NCBI RefSeq assembly: GCF_022965805.1
Contig: NC_133110.1
Location: 34,534,317-34,598,316, forward strand
Source: Primulina eburnea
Taxonomy: Eukaryota > Streptophyta > Magnoliopsida > Lamiales > Gesneriaceae
Direction: 5' to 3'
DNA length: 64,000 nucleotides
Below the pieces are notes generated by a model. It saw nothing but the letters and a program-made list of their open reading frames with translations. It was not told where the DNA came from and did not search any database. Made by a program: the position numbers and the translations under genes. Of the stretch, positions 36,570 to 48,782 are shown one piece after another; position 1 is the first letter of the stretch; each line of letters starts with the position of its first letter.

Positions 36570-39217
36570 TGAAACATCTACTAGTTTTAAAAGTGCAAAA
36601 AAAATTTTTTTTAAGCTCTCATTTTGAAAATAACCATTAAATCGCATGCATGCAATCCTACTTCGAAACATAATTTAAAAATTATCACGAGGAATTACCA
36701 ATAATATATAACAGAGTAAAGCCGATTAAAATTCCTAACATCAACTGCAAAATAAAACAGCGTATAAAATCATTGTATCCTCTTCAAAACATAAAATCAT
36801 AATGTGCGGAAAAATCATAGGTCCTCGGGTCGTGTCACCCACCAGTCCCGCTTACTCAGAGTCCAGTACCTCCAGTCTCCTCGACATCGAACTCACCTGC
36901 ATCACACACGCCTAGTGACTCTAAAGACTCAACACACCTGCACCGTTAATAGCAAATACATATACATAGCACACAACAGTGAAAAATATCATACTCAACA
37001 TACCTTTCATGAACTCTAAAAACGTAACATAAACGTGTCGTGTAAACTCATGACGTGTCAAAACAGCTCATCGTTAATCATCTTTCACCATTGATCGTTC
37101 ATCATTCATCGTTCATCGTTTATCATTTATCATTTCCTTTGGTGAATTCAGTTCATTAGAGGTGACTATCGTACATCATCATTTACGATGGATCCATCAT
37201 ACATAGAACCGCGATACCCGACGGCTGTCGGACATCATTGACAGGTTTACCCATCCACTGTGCCTAGGCCTCATCATCAGCATTTACATATACATATTAA
37301 ACATTTACATATACTTCGATAGTCACAACTAATTCCCATCATTCAAACATCATCATTTACATAACTTATAAAAATCATGCATAAATGCAATTTCTTTTAA
37401 ATACAAGCATGCAGCGTATATCTTCTTAAAATCACATAAATCGTGAATTATGATGCATGAACATTTAAAATATCATAAGATTTGTGCTCAGGGTGCTGTC
37501 AGGACCAAATTCTCATCCCGGGTGCAAAATGATCACTTTGCCCTTGGAAACCCAAAAATTACCGTTTTGCCCATAGACCTCTAAAATTTAACCGAAGCTT
37601 ACCAACTTCCTTAAAATATCCCAAACATTTTTATAAGTATTCCTAGACCTAAATTTGAGCCGAAAAACCAAACTTAATCGGTTCGTTTTAAAACTTGGAA
37701 CGAGGTCCCGGTTTTAATCCTAATCGACTTGAAACACCACCCAATTTTTCCCAACTTTTTCCTACACCTAATTAACACTTGAAAGATCCTAGAATACTAA
37801 GTTTGGACCTAAAAGTTTACGGCTAAAATTTCCAGAAAACACCCAATTCTCGGCCCTTCTTATTATTATTTTTTTTTTGCACCACCCTTGCACTAACCTC
37901 CAATAACATGTCCTAGCTTACTACCGACGTATAAAGCCTATACCCCACCTTACCTAGACCACCCTAGGACTCCTTCGAAGCTACTGAACCCAAGCAAACC
38001 ATCCCATGCAAGCCGCTGCTCTCATCAGCTCGCTAATCACCCGCAAAACGTCTAAACCGAGCCCATTTCCTTTCTTCTCGATCTACAGCGCTTGGGACAG
38101 ATCCAGCACCGACTGAGCCCTTCCAAGTCTCGTCTCAGACCCACCAGGGTCTGGTCTAAGCCTCGGCGAGGTCCCTAAGGCGCTGGTCGAACCCTGCACG
38201 CTGCAACACCCAAGATTGAGCCACCCGTGAATAACCCTTCTCTCGACCCTACACCCGTATGCGTCCAGCAATTTTTCTACACCACCTGACAGCTCTTAAA
38301 CACACTAGCAACCTCTGGACAATCAAGAACCGTAGCCCCCTTGCACCAAAATTTCAGAAAAAGTCATGACAGCAACAAAAAATGCAAGAGTCACAAAAGA
38401 ACCGAACATCGTGCATGCTTATGGATAGATCGAAACATGCATGTATAGGCATTCACAAAAGCATTAATATTGACGTGTATGATTGCAAAAAAAGGAGTGA
38501 CAGCGTGCATGATATTTCGTGAGCTAAAAGATGAGAGAAAACAAAACCCACGGCCGAAGGGAAATTGTTGCTTGGAGGAAACGGTGCCACCGAAGGTTGC
38601 AGCAGCAATGTTACGAGAATAATTGTGAGTGGTGGGGGTGGGCGGTTGAGTGGAGAGGGATAGGTGAATAGAAACGCTTAGGGAGTAATTAAGTAGCAAT
38701 TATGTTGATAATAATTAGTTGATGGGCCACAACATTGCATTTAAAAATTTTAAAAGATTTTTAAGTCTAATAAGCTTAAAAGTAGGCTCAATAAATCCAA
38801 ACACACTCCCGAAAAATATTTTGTGTTGGAAATATTTTAAAAATATTAGTCGAAACCTAACCACGTCCCCCGATTTGATAAAATTTGCGTACCGTTAAAA
38901 ATAAAAATTATGCGGGTAAAAATACTCAATAAAACCCCATTTTTGAAAAATACCCTTAAAAATGTTTTAAATTTATTTATAAAATAAATCGTGTAATTAA
39001 AAATAATTTTCTTGAAAATTCTCCGATATCCGTTCCTCGTTCGAGCGTGAAATGCATCTAGAAACTCAAATGTATGAACTTTTAAAAATTTCATGAATTA
39101 AATCTTATCATGCATGAATTATGCATAAAATGCATAAAATAATTAAACATATAATTTAAAATAAAATTCTAGATTGTATGCATTCAGGTTAAGTGAATTA
39201 AATTCCTGGACCTTACA
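36570..39217 (-). repeat. 3' LTR of gypsy 2 (element strand)
   Basis: The LTR is 2648 bp. It contains a CATCGTTCATC-type short repeat run (about 37080-37140) and a GC-rich dyad CAGACCCACCAGGGTCTG (about 38138-38157). Minus-strand ORFs inside it (38083-38271, 38391-38699) have no recognisable product. Confidence 0.9.
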
Positions 39218-39230
39218 ATTCTCCCTCTCT
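39218..39230 (-). other. polypurine tract of gypsy 2
   Basis: AGAGAGGGAGAAT on the minus strand abuts the LTR that starts TGTAAGG at 39217. Confidence 0.75.
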
Positions 39231-39257
39231 TAAACAAAATTTCGTCCTCGAAATTAG

Positions 39258-40840
39258 AACGTACCAAATAATTCCTGGTAGCGACTCCTCATCTAGGTCT
39301 CGGTTTCTCAAGTAGCCTTCTCTTCAGAATGATTCAGCCACTTGACCTTGACCATCTGGATCACTTTATTCTGGAGCCTCTTTTCCTGTCTGTCCAGAAT
39401 CTGCGTAGGTCTCTCTTCAAAAGATAGGTGTGGTGTCAACTGAAGTGGCTCATAATTAAGTACATGTGAAGGATTCGACATGTACTTACGCAGCATAGAG
39501 ACGTGGAATACATTATGAACTCCCACCATATTTGACGGTAAAGCAACTCTGTATGCGAGTGTTCCCACCCTCTCTAGGATCTCAAATGGTCCAATGAATT
39601 TATGGCTGAGCTTTCCCTTCTTCCCGAACCTAATCACACCCTTCATCGGTGCGACCTTCACGAACACGTGATCACCTACTGCGAACTCAAGATCTCGCCA
39701 CCTCTGATCAGCATAACTCTTCTGACGGCTCTGTGCAGTTCTCATCCTGTCTCTAATCCTGGCCACTAAATCTGTAGTCTGTTTGACAATATCCGGACCC
39801 AACTCTACTCGCTCTCCTACCTCCTCCAAATAAACTGGCGACCTACATTTACTCCCATACAGTGCCTTGTATGGAGCCATACCTATCGACGCCTGATATC
39901 TGTTGTTGTACGTGAACTCCACAATAGGTAACTTCGGCTCCCAACTGCCCTGGAAGTCGATCATGCATGCTCGGAGTAGGTCCTCTAGAATCTGAATCAC
40001 CCTCTCTGACTGACCGTCTGTCTGAGGATGAAAAGCGGTACTGAACAATTGCTTTGTACCCAAAGCCTGGTGAAGACTCTTCCAGAATGCAGACATAAAT
40101 CTCGGATCCCTGTCTGACACGATGGAGACTGGAATCTCATGCAGTCTGACTATCTCTCTGATGTACAGCTCTACGTACTGAGTCATGGTGAATGTCTTCC
40201 TGATCGGTAAGAAATTATCTGACTTAGTGAGCCGATCAACAATCACCCAGATGGCGATAAATCCTCCAGTAGTCCTCGGAAGCCCTGTCACGAAATCCAT
40301 AGTAATATTCTCCCATTTCCACTCGGGAATAGGGAGTGGTCTCAGCTTCCCTACAGGTCTCTGATGCTCTGCCTTAACCTGCTGACAAGTCAAACACTCG
40401 GAGAAGAAACGCAGAATATCTCGCTTCATGCCCGGCCACCAATAAAGAGTCTGTAAATCCTTATACATCTTCGTACTCCCTGGATGGATGGAGTCCGGGG
40501 TGCTGTGGGCCTCACTCAAGATATCTGCTCGAAGGGAATCACTGTCAGGAACTCATAGAGGGTCCCTATATCTGACTATGTCTTCCACAACTGCATACAG
40601 TCTCTGGCCCTTAGCCTCGTCCCTCTGTCTCCACTTCTGTAACTGCTCATCCGAAGTCTGCCCTGCTCGGATTCTATCTCTCAGAGTTGGCTGTACTGTC
40701 AGAGTAGCAAGATTCGGGGCCTCGCCCCTGGCATAAACTGCTAGCTCAAATATCTGAATCTCAGCCTGCAACGGTCTCTGTACTGACAAATGAGCTATCA
40801 CTGCGTGCTTCCTGCTCAGAGCGTCTGCAACTACATTAGC
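39258..40840 (-). pseudogene. gypsy 2 pol, integrase and chromodomain part
   Basis: This part continues from 43616 across the inserted solo LTR. From right to left it holds the end of RNase H (TTANVVADALSRKHAV), the linker, then integrase. Integrase shows the zinc-binding region ([20 protein letters not shown]) and the catalytic core MDFVTGLP and SDRDPRFMSAFWKSL. The chromodomain-like tail is SFEERPTQILDRQEKRL. A TGA interrupts the spacer before integrase (about 40551). Another TGA (about 39305) replaces the conserved Trp of the chromodomain tail. Confidence 0.9.
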
Positions 40841-42304
40841 TGTAGTGCCCAAATTTAATACACGTATAACCCATGCATTCATTTAATTATTAAATCATCT
40901 AAATTAATTTTAAATGAGTTTTGGCGATGCATGATTTATTTAAATGCATTATTTTAAATTATTTATGTTTATGTGATGCACGTTAAAATGTCTTTCGAGC
41001 TTAATGTTTCAGGCGATTATTCGAGGCGAGAACGAGGAAGACCGGTGACGATTGTGACCATTTAAAATATGGTATTTTATTTTAAGTTGAGTTTGGGGGC
41101 ATTTTAATTAATTTAGTGAGTTTTAGCATTTTTGAATCCTAAATTAATTATTTTGTGAGTTTATGATTTTAGAACTTTTAAAGTCTAGTATGGTGTGTGT
41201 TATATTTTAATTAAAGAGTTTTATTTAAAGAGGAGTAAGGATAGTATTTTAATTAAATTGTTATTTGAGTCAACCTTTTTAATTAGCATCTTGATTAGCA
41301 TTGTTAATTATTAATTAGCGAATTTTACTCCTCCTAATTATCTAACACACGCACACACCCATTCTGCACACACTAAACTCACGCACACACACACTTTTAC
41401 ACACACCGATGCACGCTAAAACACACACACTTCATCCATTCTAGTTTTATTATTTTGAAAGAGAAAAGGTTAGGGTTCTTGTGCACATAGCAGCCGTCCC
41501 CCTTCCCTCTCAAATTCCAGCAATTTTCGTAATTTATTTCAAGAAAAATCGGTGCCACGTTCGTCCCGGATCAAACCTCGCTCCATCTCCGCTTCGGTGT
41601 CGTCGTACGGTATTTTAAATATCAAAAAGGCACGTATAATCTGTTCTTGCTGTGTCGATCAAGTCATATATTGTATTGCATTGTTTTTATGCGTAAAAGT
41701 TATGTATGATGATAGTAGTTTGAGCGGATCATGAATCGGATCAATTTCGAAGGAAAATTTTTAGATCTAAAACTCGTTTTTACTGTTCATGTCAAAACTG
41801 CGATTTTTCTGTTCATATTTTGGGAAAACTTTCAACGGCAAAGTCGTAGAGCGTTTCGATACCTTCGATTTGATATATGATTCGAAATTTTTGGACAAAT
41901 ATTGAGTGAGTTATGGCGTTTTTCGTGGGACTGCTCAATCTGCGACTTTTACGTAAATTATGTTCTTGAAGTTTTATGTTGCAGGCCTCGTTGGGGATCG
42001 ACGGGTGATCGTTGCTGCATATAGGTATATTAGTTATGATGTTGGGATGTATAATGAAGCGTCGTTTCTTGTCATTAGGCGCTTGGGAGATTGAATGTCG
42101 TATAGAACCGTTTGTTGTCAAAAAGTCTCGTTCACGGGTTTGTTGGGTTGATTGTGATTTTGGGTTGTTTTGGGACAATTGTTTAGGCTTGGGTCATTGA
42201 ATTAGTAGCCTAAGATGAGCTCGTGGTGTCGATTCGTAGTTCGTGCAATCGAGTCTAGAAAGTTAAGCGAAACATGTACAAAATTTTCGTTGGTTCGCGT
42301 TCAC

Positions 42305-42575
42305 AGTAGGTACACGGACCCACACCCGGACCTCTACACGGGGTCCGTGCCTTTTGTTCTTCCGTAGTGTCTTTTTACAGTGTCTACACGGACCCCCACA
42401 CGGACCTATGCACGGGGTCCGTGCCCCTCCCTCCTTTGCGATGTCTTTTACAGTGTCTACACGGACCTCTACCCGGACCTCAGCACGGGGTCCGTGTCTC
42501 CTCATTTCTGCGCACACAACTTCCAGTACCTACACGGACCCATGCACGGATGTAGGTACGGGGTCCGTATCCTTC
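42305..42575 (+). repeat. four tandem CACGGACC...GGGTCCGTG units in the solo LTR
   Basis: The units are about 73 bp long. Each has CACGGACC words followed by CACGGGGTCCGTG (the last reads TACGGGGTCCGTA). Within each unit the first and last 8-9 bases are complementary, so each can fold into a GC-rich hairpin. They are separated by variable T-rich spacers. Short ORFs on both strands across this array are by-products of the repeat. Confidence 0.88.
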
Positions 42576-42882
42576 ATATTTTGGGAAAAATATTATAACA
42601 CGTTTGAGGTTTGATGTTATGGTTTAGTGCAAGGATTATCCAGGGTCGTGCTATGGGAAACGTTAGAAGTCCTAAGTATTGATTGAACTTGAGAGTAAGT
42701 ATGATATTTATGTCTAAGTTATGCAAGTTACGTATGTGAATTCATGTTAGTATGTGCAGCAACGACCCACGATCGAAGTCCAATGAGTCCCTCAACGCCA
42801 AGTAAGTATGTTGACGTGCAAGAAAATATTTTAAGTTTTGAGGTATGCTAAATGTCTTGTGACCAAGTTATGTTAGGATTGG

Positions 42883-43010
42883 AAAGCGTTAAATTATGAA
42901 CGGGGACCAATCCGCCCGTTAAATTATGAACGGGTTAGATCGTGGTTGTGAAGCGTTAAATTATGAACGTGATCAACTGGCCTGTTAAATTATGAACAGG
43001 GATCTTATGT
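42883..43010 (+). repeat. short CGTTAAATTATGAACG repeat array
   Basis: The word GTTAAATTATGAAC recurs about four times within 130 bp. Each copy is flanked by complementary C/G runs such as CCCGTTAAATTATGAACGGG, so each is a small hairpin with an identical loop but a changing stem. Confidence 0.85.
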
Positions 43011-43615
43011 ATGCGGCAGTGGATACGTCCCTGTCAGCCCAGTACTGTGGTATAGTCTGATCAGGCTCTTTTACGTTATGGGTCACTTGCTTTGAAACAT
43101 GCTTCTACGAAAAATGATCATGTTATGAATGTTTACGTATGCAGTATGTTATGAAAGTTTATGTTGATGGCACGTCTAGTTACGCATGTACGTATGTTCA
43201 AGTTTCAAGTTATGTATGCCTTATTTTAAAGTTGCATGCGATTTTATTACTTAGTACTAGTTATCCCAGTTTATACGTGTTGAGTCTTTAGACTCACTAG
43301 ACTTGATCGATGCAGGTGAGTATGATGAGCAGGAGACAGGAGGTGGCGACCAAGGGGCAGGCTTGGGCTGAGCGGCAGGCCAAACCCGAGGACCGCAAGT
43401 TTATGTTTATGCAAACTTTTAAAATACTCTGATGTTTTGATTTGAATGTGAGACGTTTGAGACAGCGTTCTTTTAGCAAACTTTTATTTGGTGATGGATT
43501 ATTTCAAAGATATTTTATGTATATTGGGTGACGACCGTACGGATGTTTTATTTGATTAAAATTTTTAATTTTTCCGCAAATTTTAAGTATGAAAAGTACG
43601 GTTCGTTACATTAGC

Positions 43616-46600
43616 CTTACCTGGATGATAGCTAATGTCACAATCATAATCCTTCATCAGCTCGAGCCATCTCCTCTGTCACATGTTCAGTTCCTTCTGT
43701 GTGAAGAAGTACTTCAGGCTTTTATGATCTGTGAAAATCCTGCACTTCTCTCCATACAGATAGTGTCTCCAGATCTTCAGTGCAAATACCACTGCTGCTA
43801 GCTCGAGGTCATGAGTCGGATAATTCTTCTCATGGACCTTCAGCTGTCTGGACGCATAGACTATCACTCTGTCCTGCTGCATCAGAACTGCGCCTAAACC
43901 AAGCTTCGATGCATCTGTATATACTACAAACTCTCCCTGCTCTGATGGCATAGCTAGCACTGGTGCGGTGGTCAAGGCCTGCTTCAATCTGTCAAAGCTC
44001 CCCTGACACTCTGGTCCCCAACTAAACTTGGCATTCTTCTTCGTCAGAGCGGTCATAGGCACCACGATAGAAGAGAAGCCCTGGATAAACTTCCTGTAAT
44101 AACCTGTCAATCCCAAGAAACTGCGGATCTCTGTCATGCTCTTCGGAACTGTCCAATCTCTGACTGCCTCTACTTTGCTCGGGCCGACCTCTATGCCATC
44201 CTGAAATACTATGTGGCCCAAGAATGCCACTCGGTCGAGCCAGAACTCACACTTGCTGAACTTGGAATATAGTCGTCTATCTTGTAGGGTCTGCAATACT
44301 GTCTTCAGGTGATGACTGTGCTCCTCCATGCTCTTCGAGTAGATCAGTATATCGTCAATGAAGACTATGACGAACTGATCCAAGAATGGCTGAAACACGC
44401 GATTCATGAGATCCATGAAGATCGCTGGTGCGTTCGTCAAATCGAAGAGCATCACCAAGAACTCATAATGCCCATAACGCGTCCGGAAAGCTGTCTTATG
44501 CACATCTGACTCTCTCACTTTCAGCTGATGGTATCCGGATCAAAGATCTATCTTGGAGAACACTGAGGCTCCTTGAAGCTGGTCAAATAAGTCTTCGATC
44601 CTAGGTAATAGATACTTATTCTTCACTGTAACCTTGTTCAGCTCTCGGTAGTCAATGCACAGACGCATGCTGCCATCCTTCTTCTTAACAAAAAGAACCG
44701 GTGTGCCCCAAGGAGAAAAACTAGGGCGAATGAAATCCTTATCCAGCAGATCCTGAATCTGATCCTTGAGCTCCTTCATTTCTGCGGTTGCTAATCGGTA
44801 GGGTGCCTTAGATATCGGCACTGTCCCTTGCATGAGCTCAATAGAGAACTCCACCTCTCTGTCTGATGGAATGCCTGAAACATCGTCAGGGAACACACTG
44901 GAGAACTCGCTGACCACTTCTATATCCTCCAGCCTCTGACTGACTGGCTCTGCCACTGATACGATGCTGGCTTAGAACGCCTGACAGCATCTCTTAATAA
45001 GCTTCCTTGCACACATGCAGGAAATGACGTGTGGGAACTGCTGATGTCTAGCTGCCTCAAATACAAACGGCTTCCCACTAGGAGGTCTGACAGACACCGA
45101 CCTCTGGCCAAAATCTATGACTGCTCCATGAGAAGAGAGCCAGTCTATGCCCAGTATGATATCAAACTCTGGCAGCAGTAGTACTATCAGATCTGCCTGT
45201 ACTGCCTTCTGCTGCAATCTGAGCTCCAATCCTCTCACTATCCGGGATGTGAGCATCTGATCCCCGGATGGAATCGATACTCTGAATTCTGAATCCATCG
45301 CTACTGGTATGATCCCGAGTCGCTTCATGAAATATTCGGATATAAACAAATGTGTAGCCCCTGAGTCTAGCAGTGCATACGTGGCTACATCTGCAATATA
45401 TATTCTCCCTGCGACAAAACGTACCATCAAATCTAATACTACTGAACTTAAGGAATTCCTTATCAACCGTTAACCCAAAATCCTAAAAATCACTAACTTA
45501 ACCAAATTATCATCTCCCAAAAATTCGAAATTCAACCTCAGAAAAATAGAAAATTACTAATTAACCCCCATAAAGTTACAAAAATTGCATTTTGGTCCAC
45601 AATCTACCTGTTAACTCAATTGGGTCCCTAAAATTTTTCGGATCAAACAATTAAATTCTTAATCCTAACCAATTAGAACATGCATCCTAAACCTTTCTAA
45701 GTTATAAATCCCAAAATTAAATCTTCATACAAGCATAAAATCCATGCAATTGTACAGTAATTTAAAATCTTAAAACCAAAAAGGTTACCGGTAATCAATG
45801 TCGAATCTGGTGCTGCCTCAGCTTCCTCGGCATGCATCACATATGCTCTGCCGGTAGTGGAGCCCTTGCTCTTAGGACAGTCCGCTGCTTTTTGGCCCTC
45901 TTGGCCGCAAACGAAACACCTGTAAGTCCCCCACATGCACTTACCGATATGGAACATGCCGCACTGCGGGCAAGGCTGCCTGTCATCTGGCTTAGGCACC
46001 CATGGCGCCTAAGGAGGTCTCTGCTGTTGCTGCTGCTGGGGTCACCCGAACTGCCCTTGGGGCCTCTGCTGCCCCTGCGGTCTCAGATGCCCCGTAAACT
46101 GTCTTTTCTGTGGCTGAGAACTGTGCTGGGTCTGATGCCGCTTCCGCTGCATCTCAAAGTCTATGTCTCGCAATGCCTGCTCTGCCTGAAATGTGCAGGC
46201 AGTGACCTCATCACAACTTGCCGGTCTCATCAACATGACGTCTCGGCGGAGAGTAGGTCTCAGTCCATCCAGGAAATGCCTCAACTTCTGTGCGGCATCC
46301 CCTGCTATCATGGGCCAAAATGGCAGCCCCTGTCAAAATTGCGGATGAACTCCGCCACAGATAAATCCCCCTGTTGGAGGCCCATGAATTCTCTCGTCAG
46401 ACGGCCCCTGACGTCAGCTGGGAAATACTTTCCGTAGAATAACTCCTTGACGCATCATCTCTCAGCATATAGATGGCGTAACTGGCCCGGTCGCCATCTC
46501 TCACCTGAAGGTAATCAAAGTGAAGCTCCACTGATCTGATCCACCCCTCAGCTACGAATGGATCTGTGGTACCCCCGAACTCCTTCGGGTTGAGCCTACG

Positions 46601-46777
46601 AAACTGCTCAAATACGTCTGTGTTCTGGTGAGGCCCCTGTTGGGCCTGCTCTATGAGTCTCGCTAACCCCTCAAGTACTCGGGTAGCGGGATCTAACGGT
46701 GGTGGTGGTGGAAGGCTCCTGCCACCCACAGGGATCTCATCCACTCTGGCCATCCTGGGCTCGCGTCTGGGAGACAT
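43616..46777 (-). pseudogene. gypsy 2 gag, protease, RT and RNase H part
   Basis: From 46777 downward: Gag (starts MSPRREPRMARVDEIPVGGR, broken by frameshifts near 46400-46310 and a stop near 46010), then a knuckle CFVCGQEGQKAADC. In that knuckle the His of the CCHC zinc site is replaced by Gln. Next comes an intron-like stretch (45788-45409), then protease with LLDSGATHLFIS. RT follows with [19 protein letters not shown] and FIDDILIYS, then RNase H ([15 protein letters not shown]). A TGA (about 44539) and a TAA (about 44972) interrupt the frame. The pol region then continues at 40840 on the far side of the solo LTR. Confidence 0.9.
45409..45788 (-). other. candidate 380-bp intron between gag and protease of gypsy 2
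   Basis: On the element strand, ACCG|GTAACC opens and TTTTGTCGCAG|GGAGAA closes an AT-rich, stop-containing stretch. Joining the flanks keeps the frame (phase 1) and places the knuckle region directly before the protease, as in gypsy 1, where no such gap exists. It could also be a small insertion that happens to have intron-like borders. Confidence 0.6.
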
Positions 46778-47022
46778 ATCTGAATACAGTCCAATTAAAA
46801 CGTATCACATCATGTATTAATCTAGTTTTGAAATTAATGGACCTTAAATCGTAAAAACAATTTAACATACGTAGTAAATCATCCTAACGCGTAAATCATG
46901 AAAGTATGCAGGTGATAACAATAAATAATTTTTGAACATTTAAATCATAAAAGCTTACAGACTTGAGGCTTGAAGACTAATCGGCAGAAGCTGGCGACGG
47001 CACAACCCTATACATGACTCTT

Positions 47023-47034
47023 GCTTTGATACCA
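47023..47034 (-). other. primer-binding site of gypsy 2
   Basis: On the minus strand TGGTATCAAAGC lies two bases from the LTR end. This is the initiator-Met type with one change from the gypsy 1 PBS. Confidence 0.8.
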
Positions 47035-48455
47035 ACTGAAACGTCTACTAGTTTTAAACGTGCGATTTTTTTTAAAAGCTCTCATTTTGAAAATAACCAT
47101 TAAATCGCATGCATGCAATCCTACATCAAAACATAATTTAAAAATTATCACGAGCAATTACCAATAATATATAACAGAATAAAGACGAATAAAATTCCTA
47201 ACATCAACTGCAAAATAAAACAGCGTATAAAATCATTGTATCCTCTTCAAAACATAAAATCATAATGTGCAGAAAAATCATAGGTCCTCGGGTCGTGTCG
47301 CCCACCAGTCCCGCTTACTCAGAGTCCAGCACCTCCAGTCTCCTCGACATCGAACTCACCTGCATCACACGCCTAGTGACTCTAAAGACTCAACACACAT
47401 GCACCGTTAATAGCAAATACATATACATAGTACACAACAGTGAAAAATATCATACTCAACATACCTTTCATGAACTTTAAAAACGTAACATAAACGCGTC
47501 GTGTAAACTCATGACGTGTCAAAACAGATCATCGTTAATCATCTTTCATCATTCATCGTTCATCGTTTATCGTTTATCATTTATCATTTATCATTTCCTT
47601 TTGTTAATTCAGTTCATTAGAGGTGACTATCGTACATCATCATTTACGATGGATCCATCATACATAGAACCGCGGTACCTGGCGGCTGTCGGACATCAGT
47701 GATAGGTTTACCCATCCACTGTGCCTAGGCCTCATCATCAGCATTTACATATACATCTTAAACATTTACATATACTTCGATAGTCACAACTAATTCCCAT
47801 CATTCAAACATTATCATTTACATCACTTATAAAAATCATGCACAAATTCAATTTCCTTTAAATACAAGCATGCAGCGTATATGTTTTTAAAATCTTATAA
47901 ATCGTGAATTATGATGCATGAACATCTAAAATATCATAAGATTTGTGGTTAGGGTACTGCTAGGACCAAATTCTAACTCCGGGTGCAAAATGGCCAATTT
48001 GCCACTGGAAACCCAAAAATTACCGTTTTGCCTCTGAACCTCTAAAATTTATCCGAAGCTTACCAACCTCCTTAAAATGTCCCAAAACATTTTTATAAGT
48101 ATTCCTAGACGTAAATTCGAGCCCTTAAACCAAACTGAATCGGTTCGTTTTAAAACTTGGACCGGGGTCCCGGTTTTAATCCGAATCGACTTGAAACACC
48201 ACCCAATTTTTCCCAACTTTTTCCTACACCTAATAATCACTTAAAAGATCCTAGCATACTAAGTATGGGCCTAAAACTTTACGGCTAAAATTTCCAGAAA
48301 ACACCCAATTCTCGGCCCTTCTTATCTTTTTTTTTTGCACCACCCTTGCACTAACCTCCAATAACATGTCCTAGCTTACTACCGACGTATCAAGCCTCGA
48401 CCCCACCTTACCTAGACCACCCTAGGACTCCTGCGAAGCTACTGAAACCAAGCAA

Positions 48456-48712
48456 TGTTTGGGGTTGTTAGAATTGAAGTTGAAGTTGTCAAAATTGATT
48501 CAGTTAATAAATCCTATTATTTAGGATATGTAGGTAGTGTTTGACCATTTCCTTAGCTACTTACCATGTTATTAGGTACTATAAAACATGGTGTGTTTAT
48601 TTCAATTTTATCTCTTTTGTAAGGCCTATATAAGCCAACGGCTTGCATTCAATAAAGATAGATTGTTTCTTCATATTCTTTCCAAGTTGCTGTGTGCTTA
48701 TATTGCACAACA
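48456..48712 (+). repeat. 5' LTR of copia
   Basis: The LTR is 257 bp and contains a TATATAAGCC promoter word at about 48628. It differs from the 3' LTR at a handful of bases, including one extra T at the start. Confidence 0.92.
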
Positions 48713-48782
48713 ATCTGGTATCAGAGTAGCATCAAGGGCCTGTTTGTGAGAGAAAAGAAACAGCAGTTTAGTCATTGGAGTA

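Larger units (their letters stand above)
40841..43610 (+). mobile_element. solo LTR (family B) inserted in gypsy 2 pol
   Basis: The 2770-bp block starts TGTAGTGCCC and ends GGTTCGTTACA. It is flanked by TTAGC on both sides (40836-40840 and 43611-43615) and interrupts the RNase H region of gypsy 2. It has no coding domains. Its right part shares a motif with the gypsy 2 LTRs: GAGTCTTTAGACTCACTAG here, and its close inverse counterpart at about 36907-36930. The families are therefore distant relatives. Two tandem arrays lie inside. Confidence 0.9.

Noticed and set aside
38391..38699. 102-aa minus-strand ORF inside the gypsy 2 LTR, repeated in part at 55333-55575
   Set aside because: It lies within an LTR, differs in frame between the two LTRs, and has no domain; both copies are explained by LTR duplication.
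42263..42614. Overlapping ORFs on both strands rich in Arg, Pro and Thr
   Set aside because: They are by-products of the 73-bp tandem repeat in the solo LTR.
45832..46437. 201-aa plus-strand ORF
   Set aside because: It is antisense to gypsy 2 gag and has no domain of its own.
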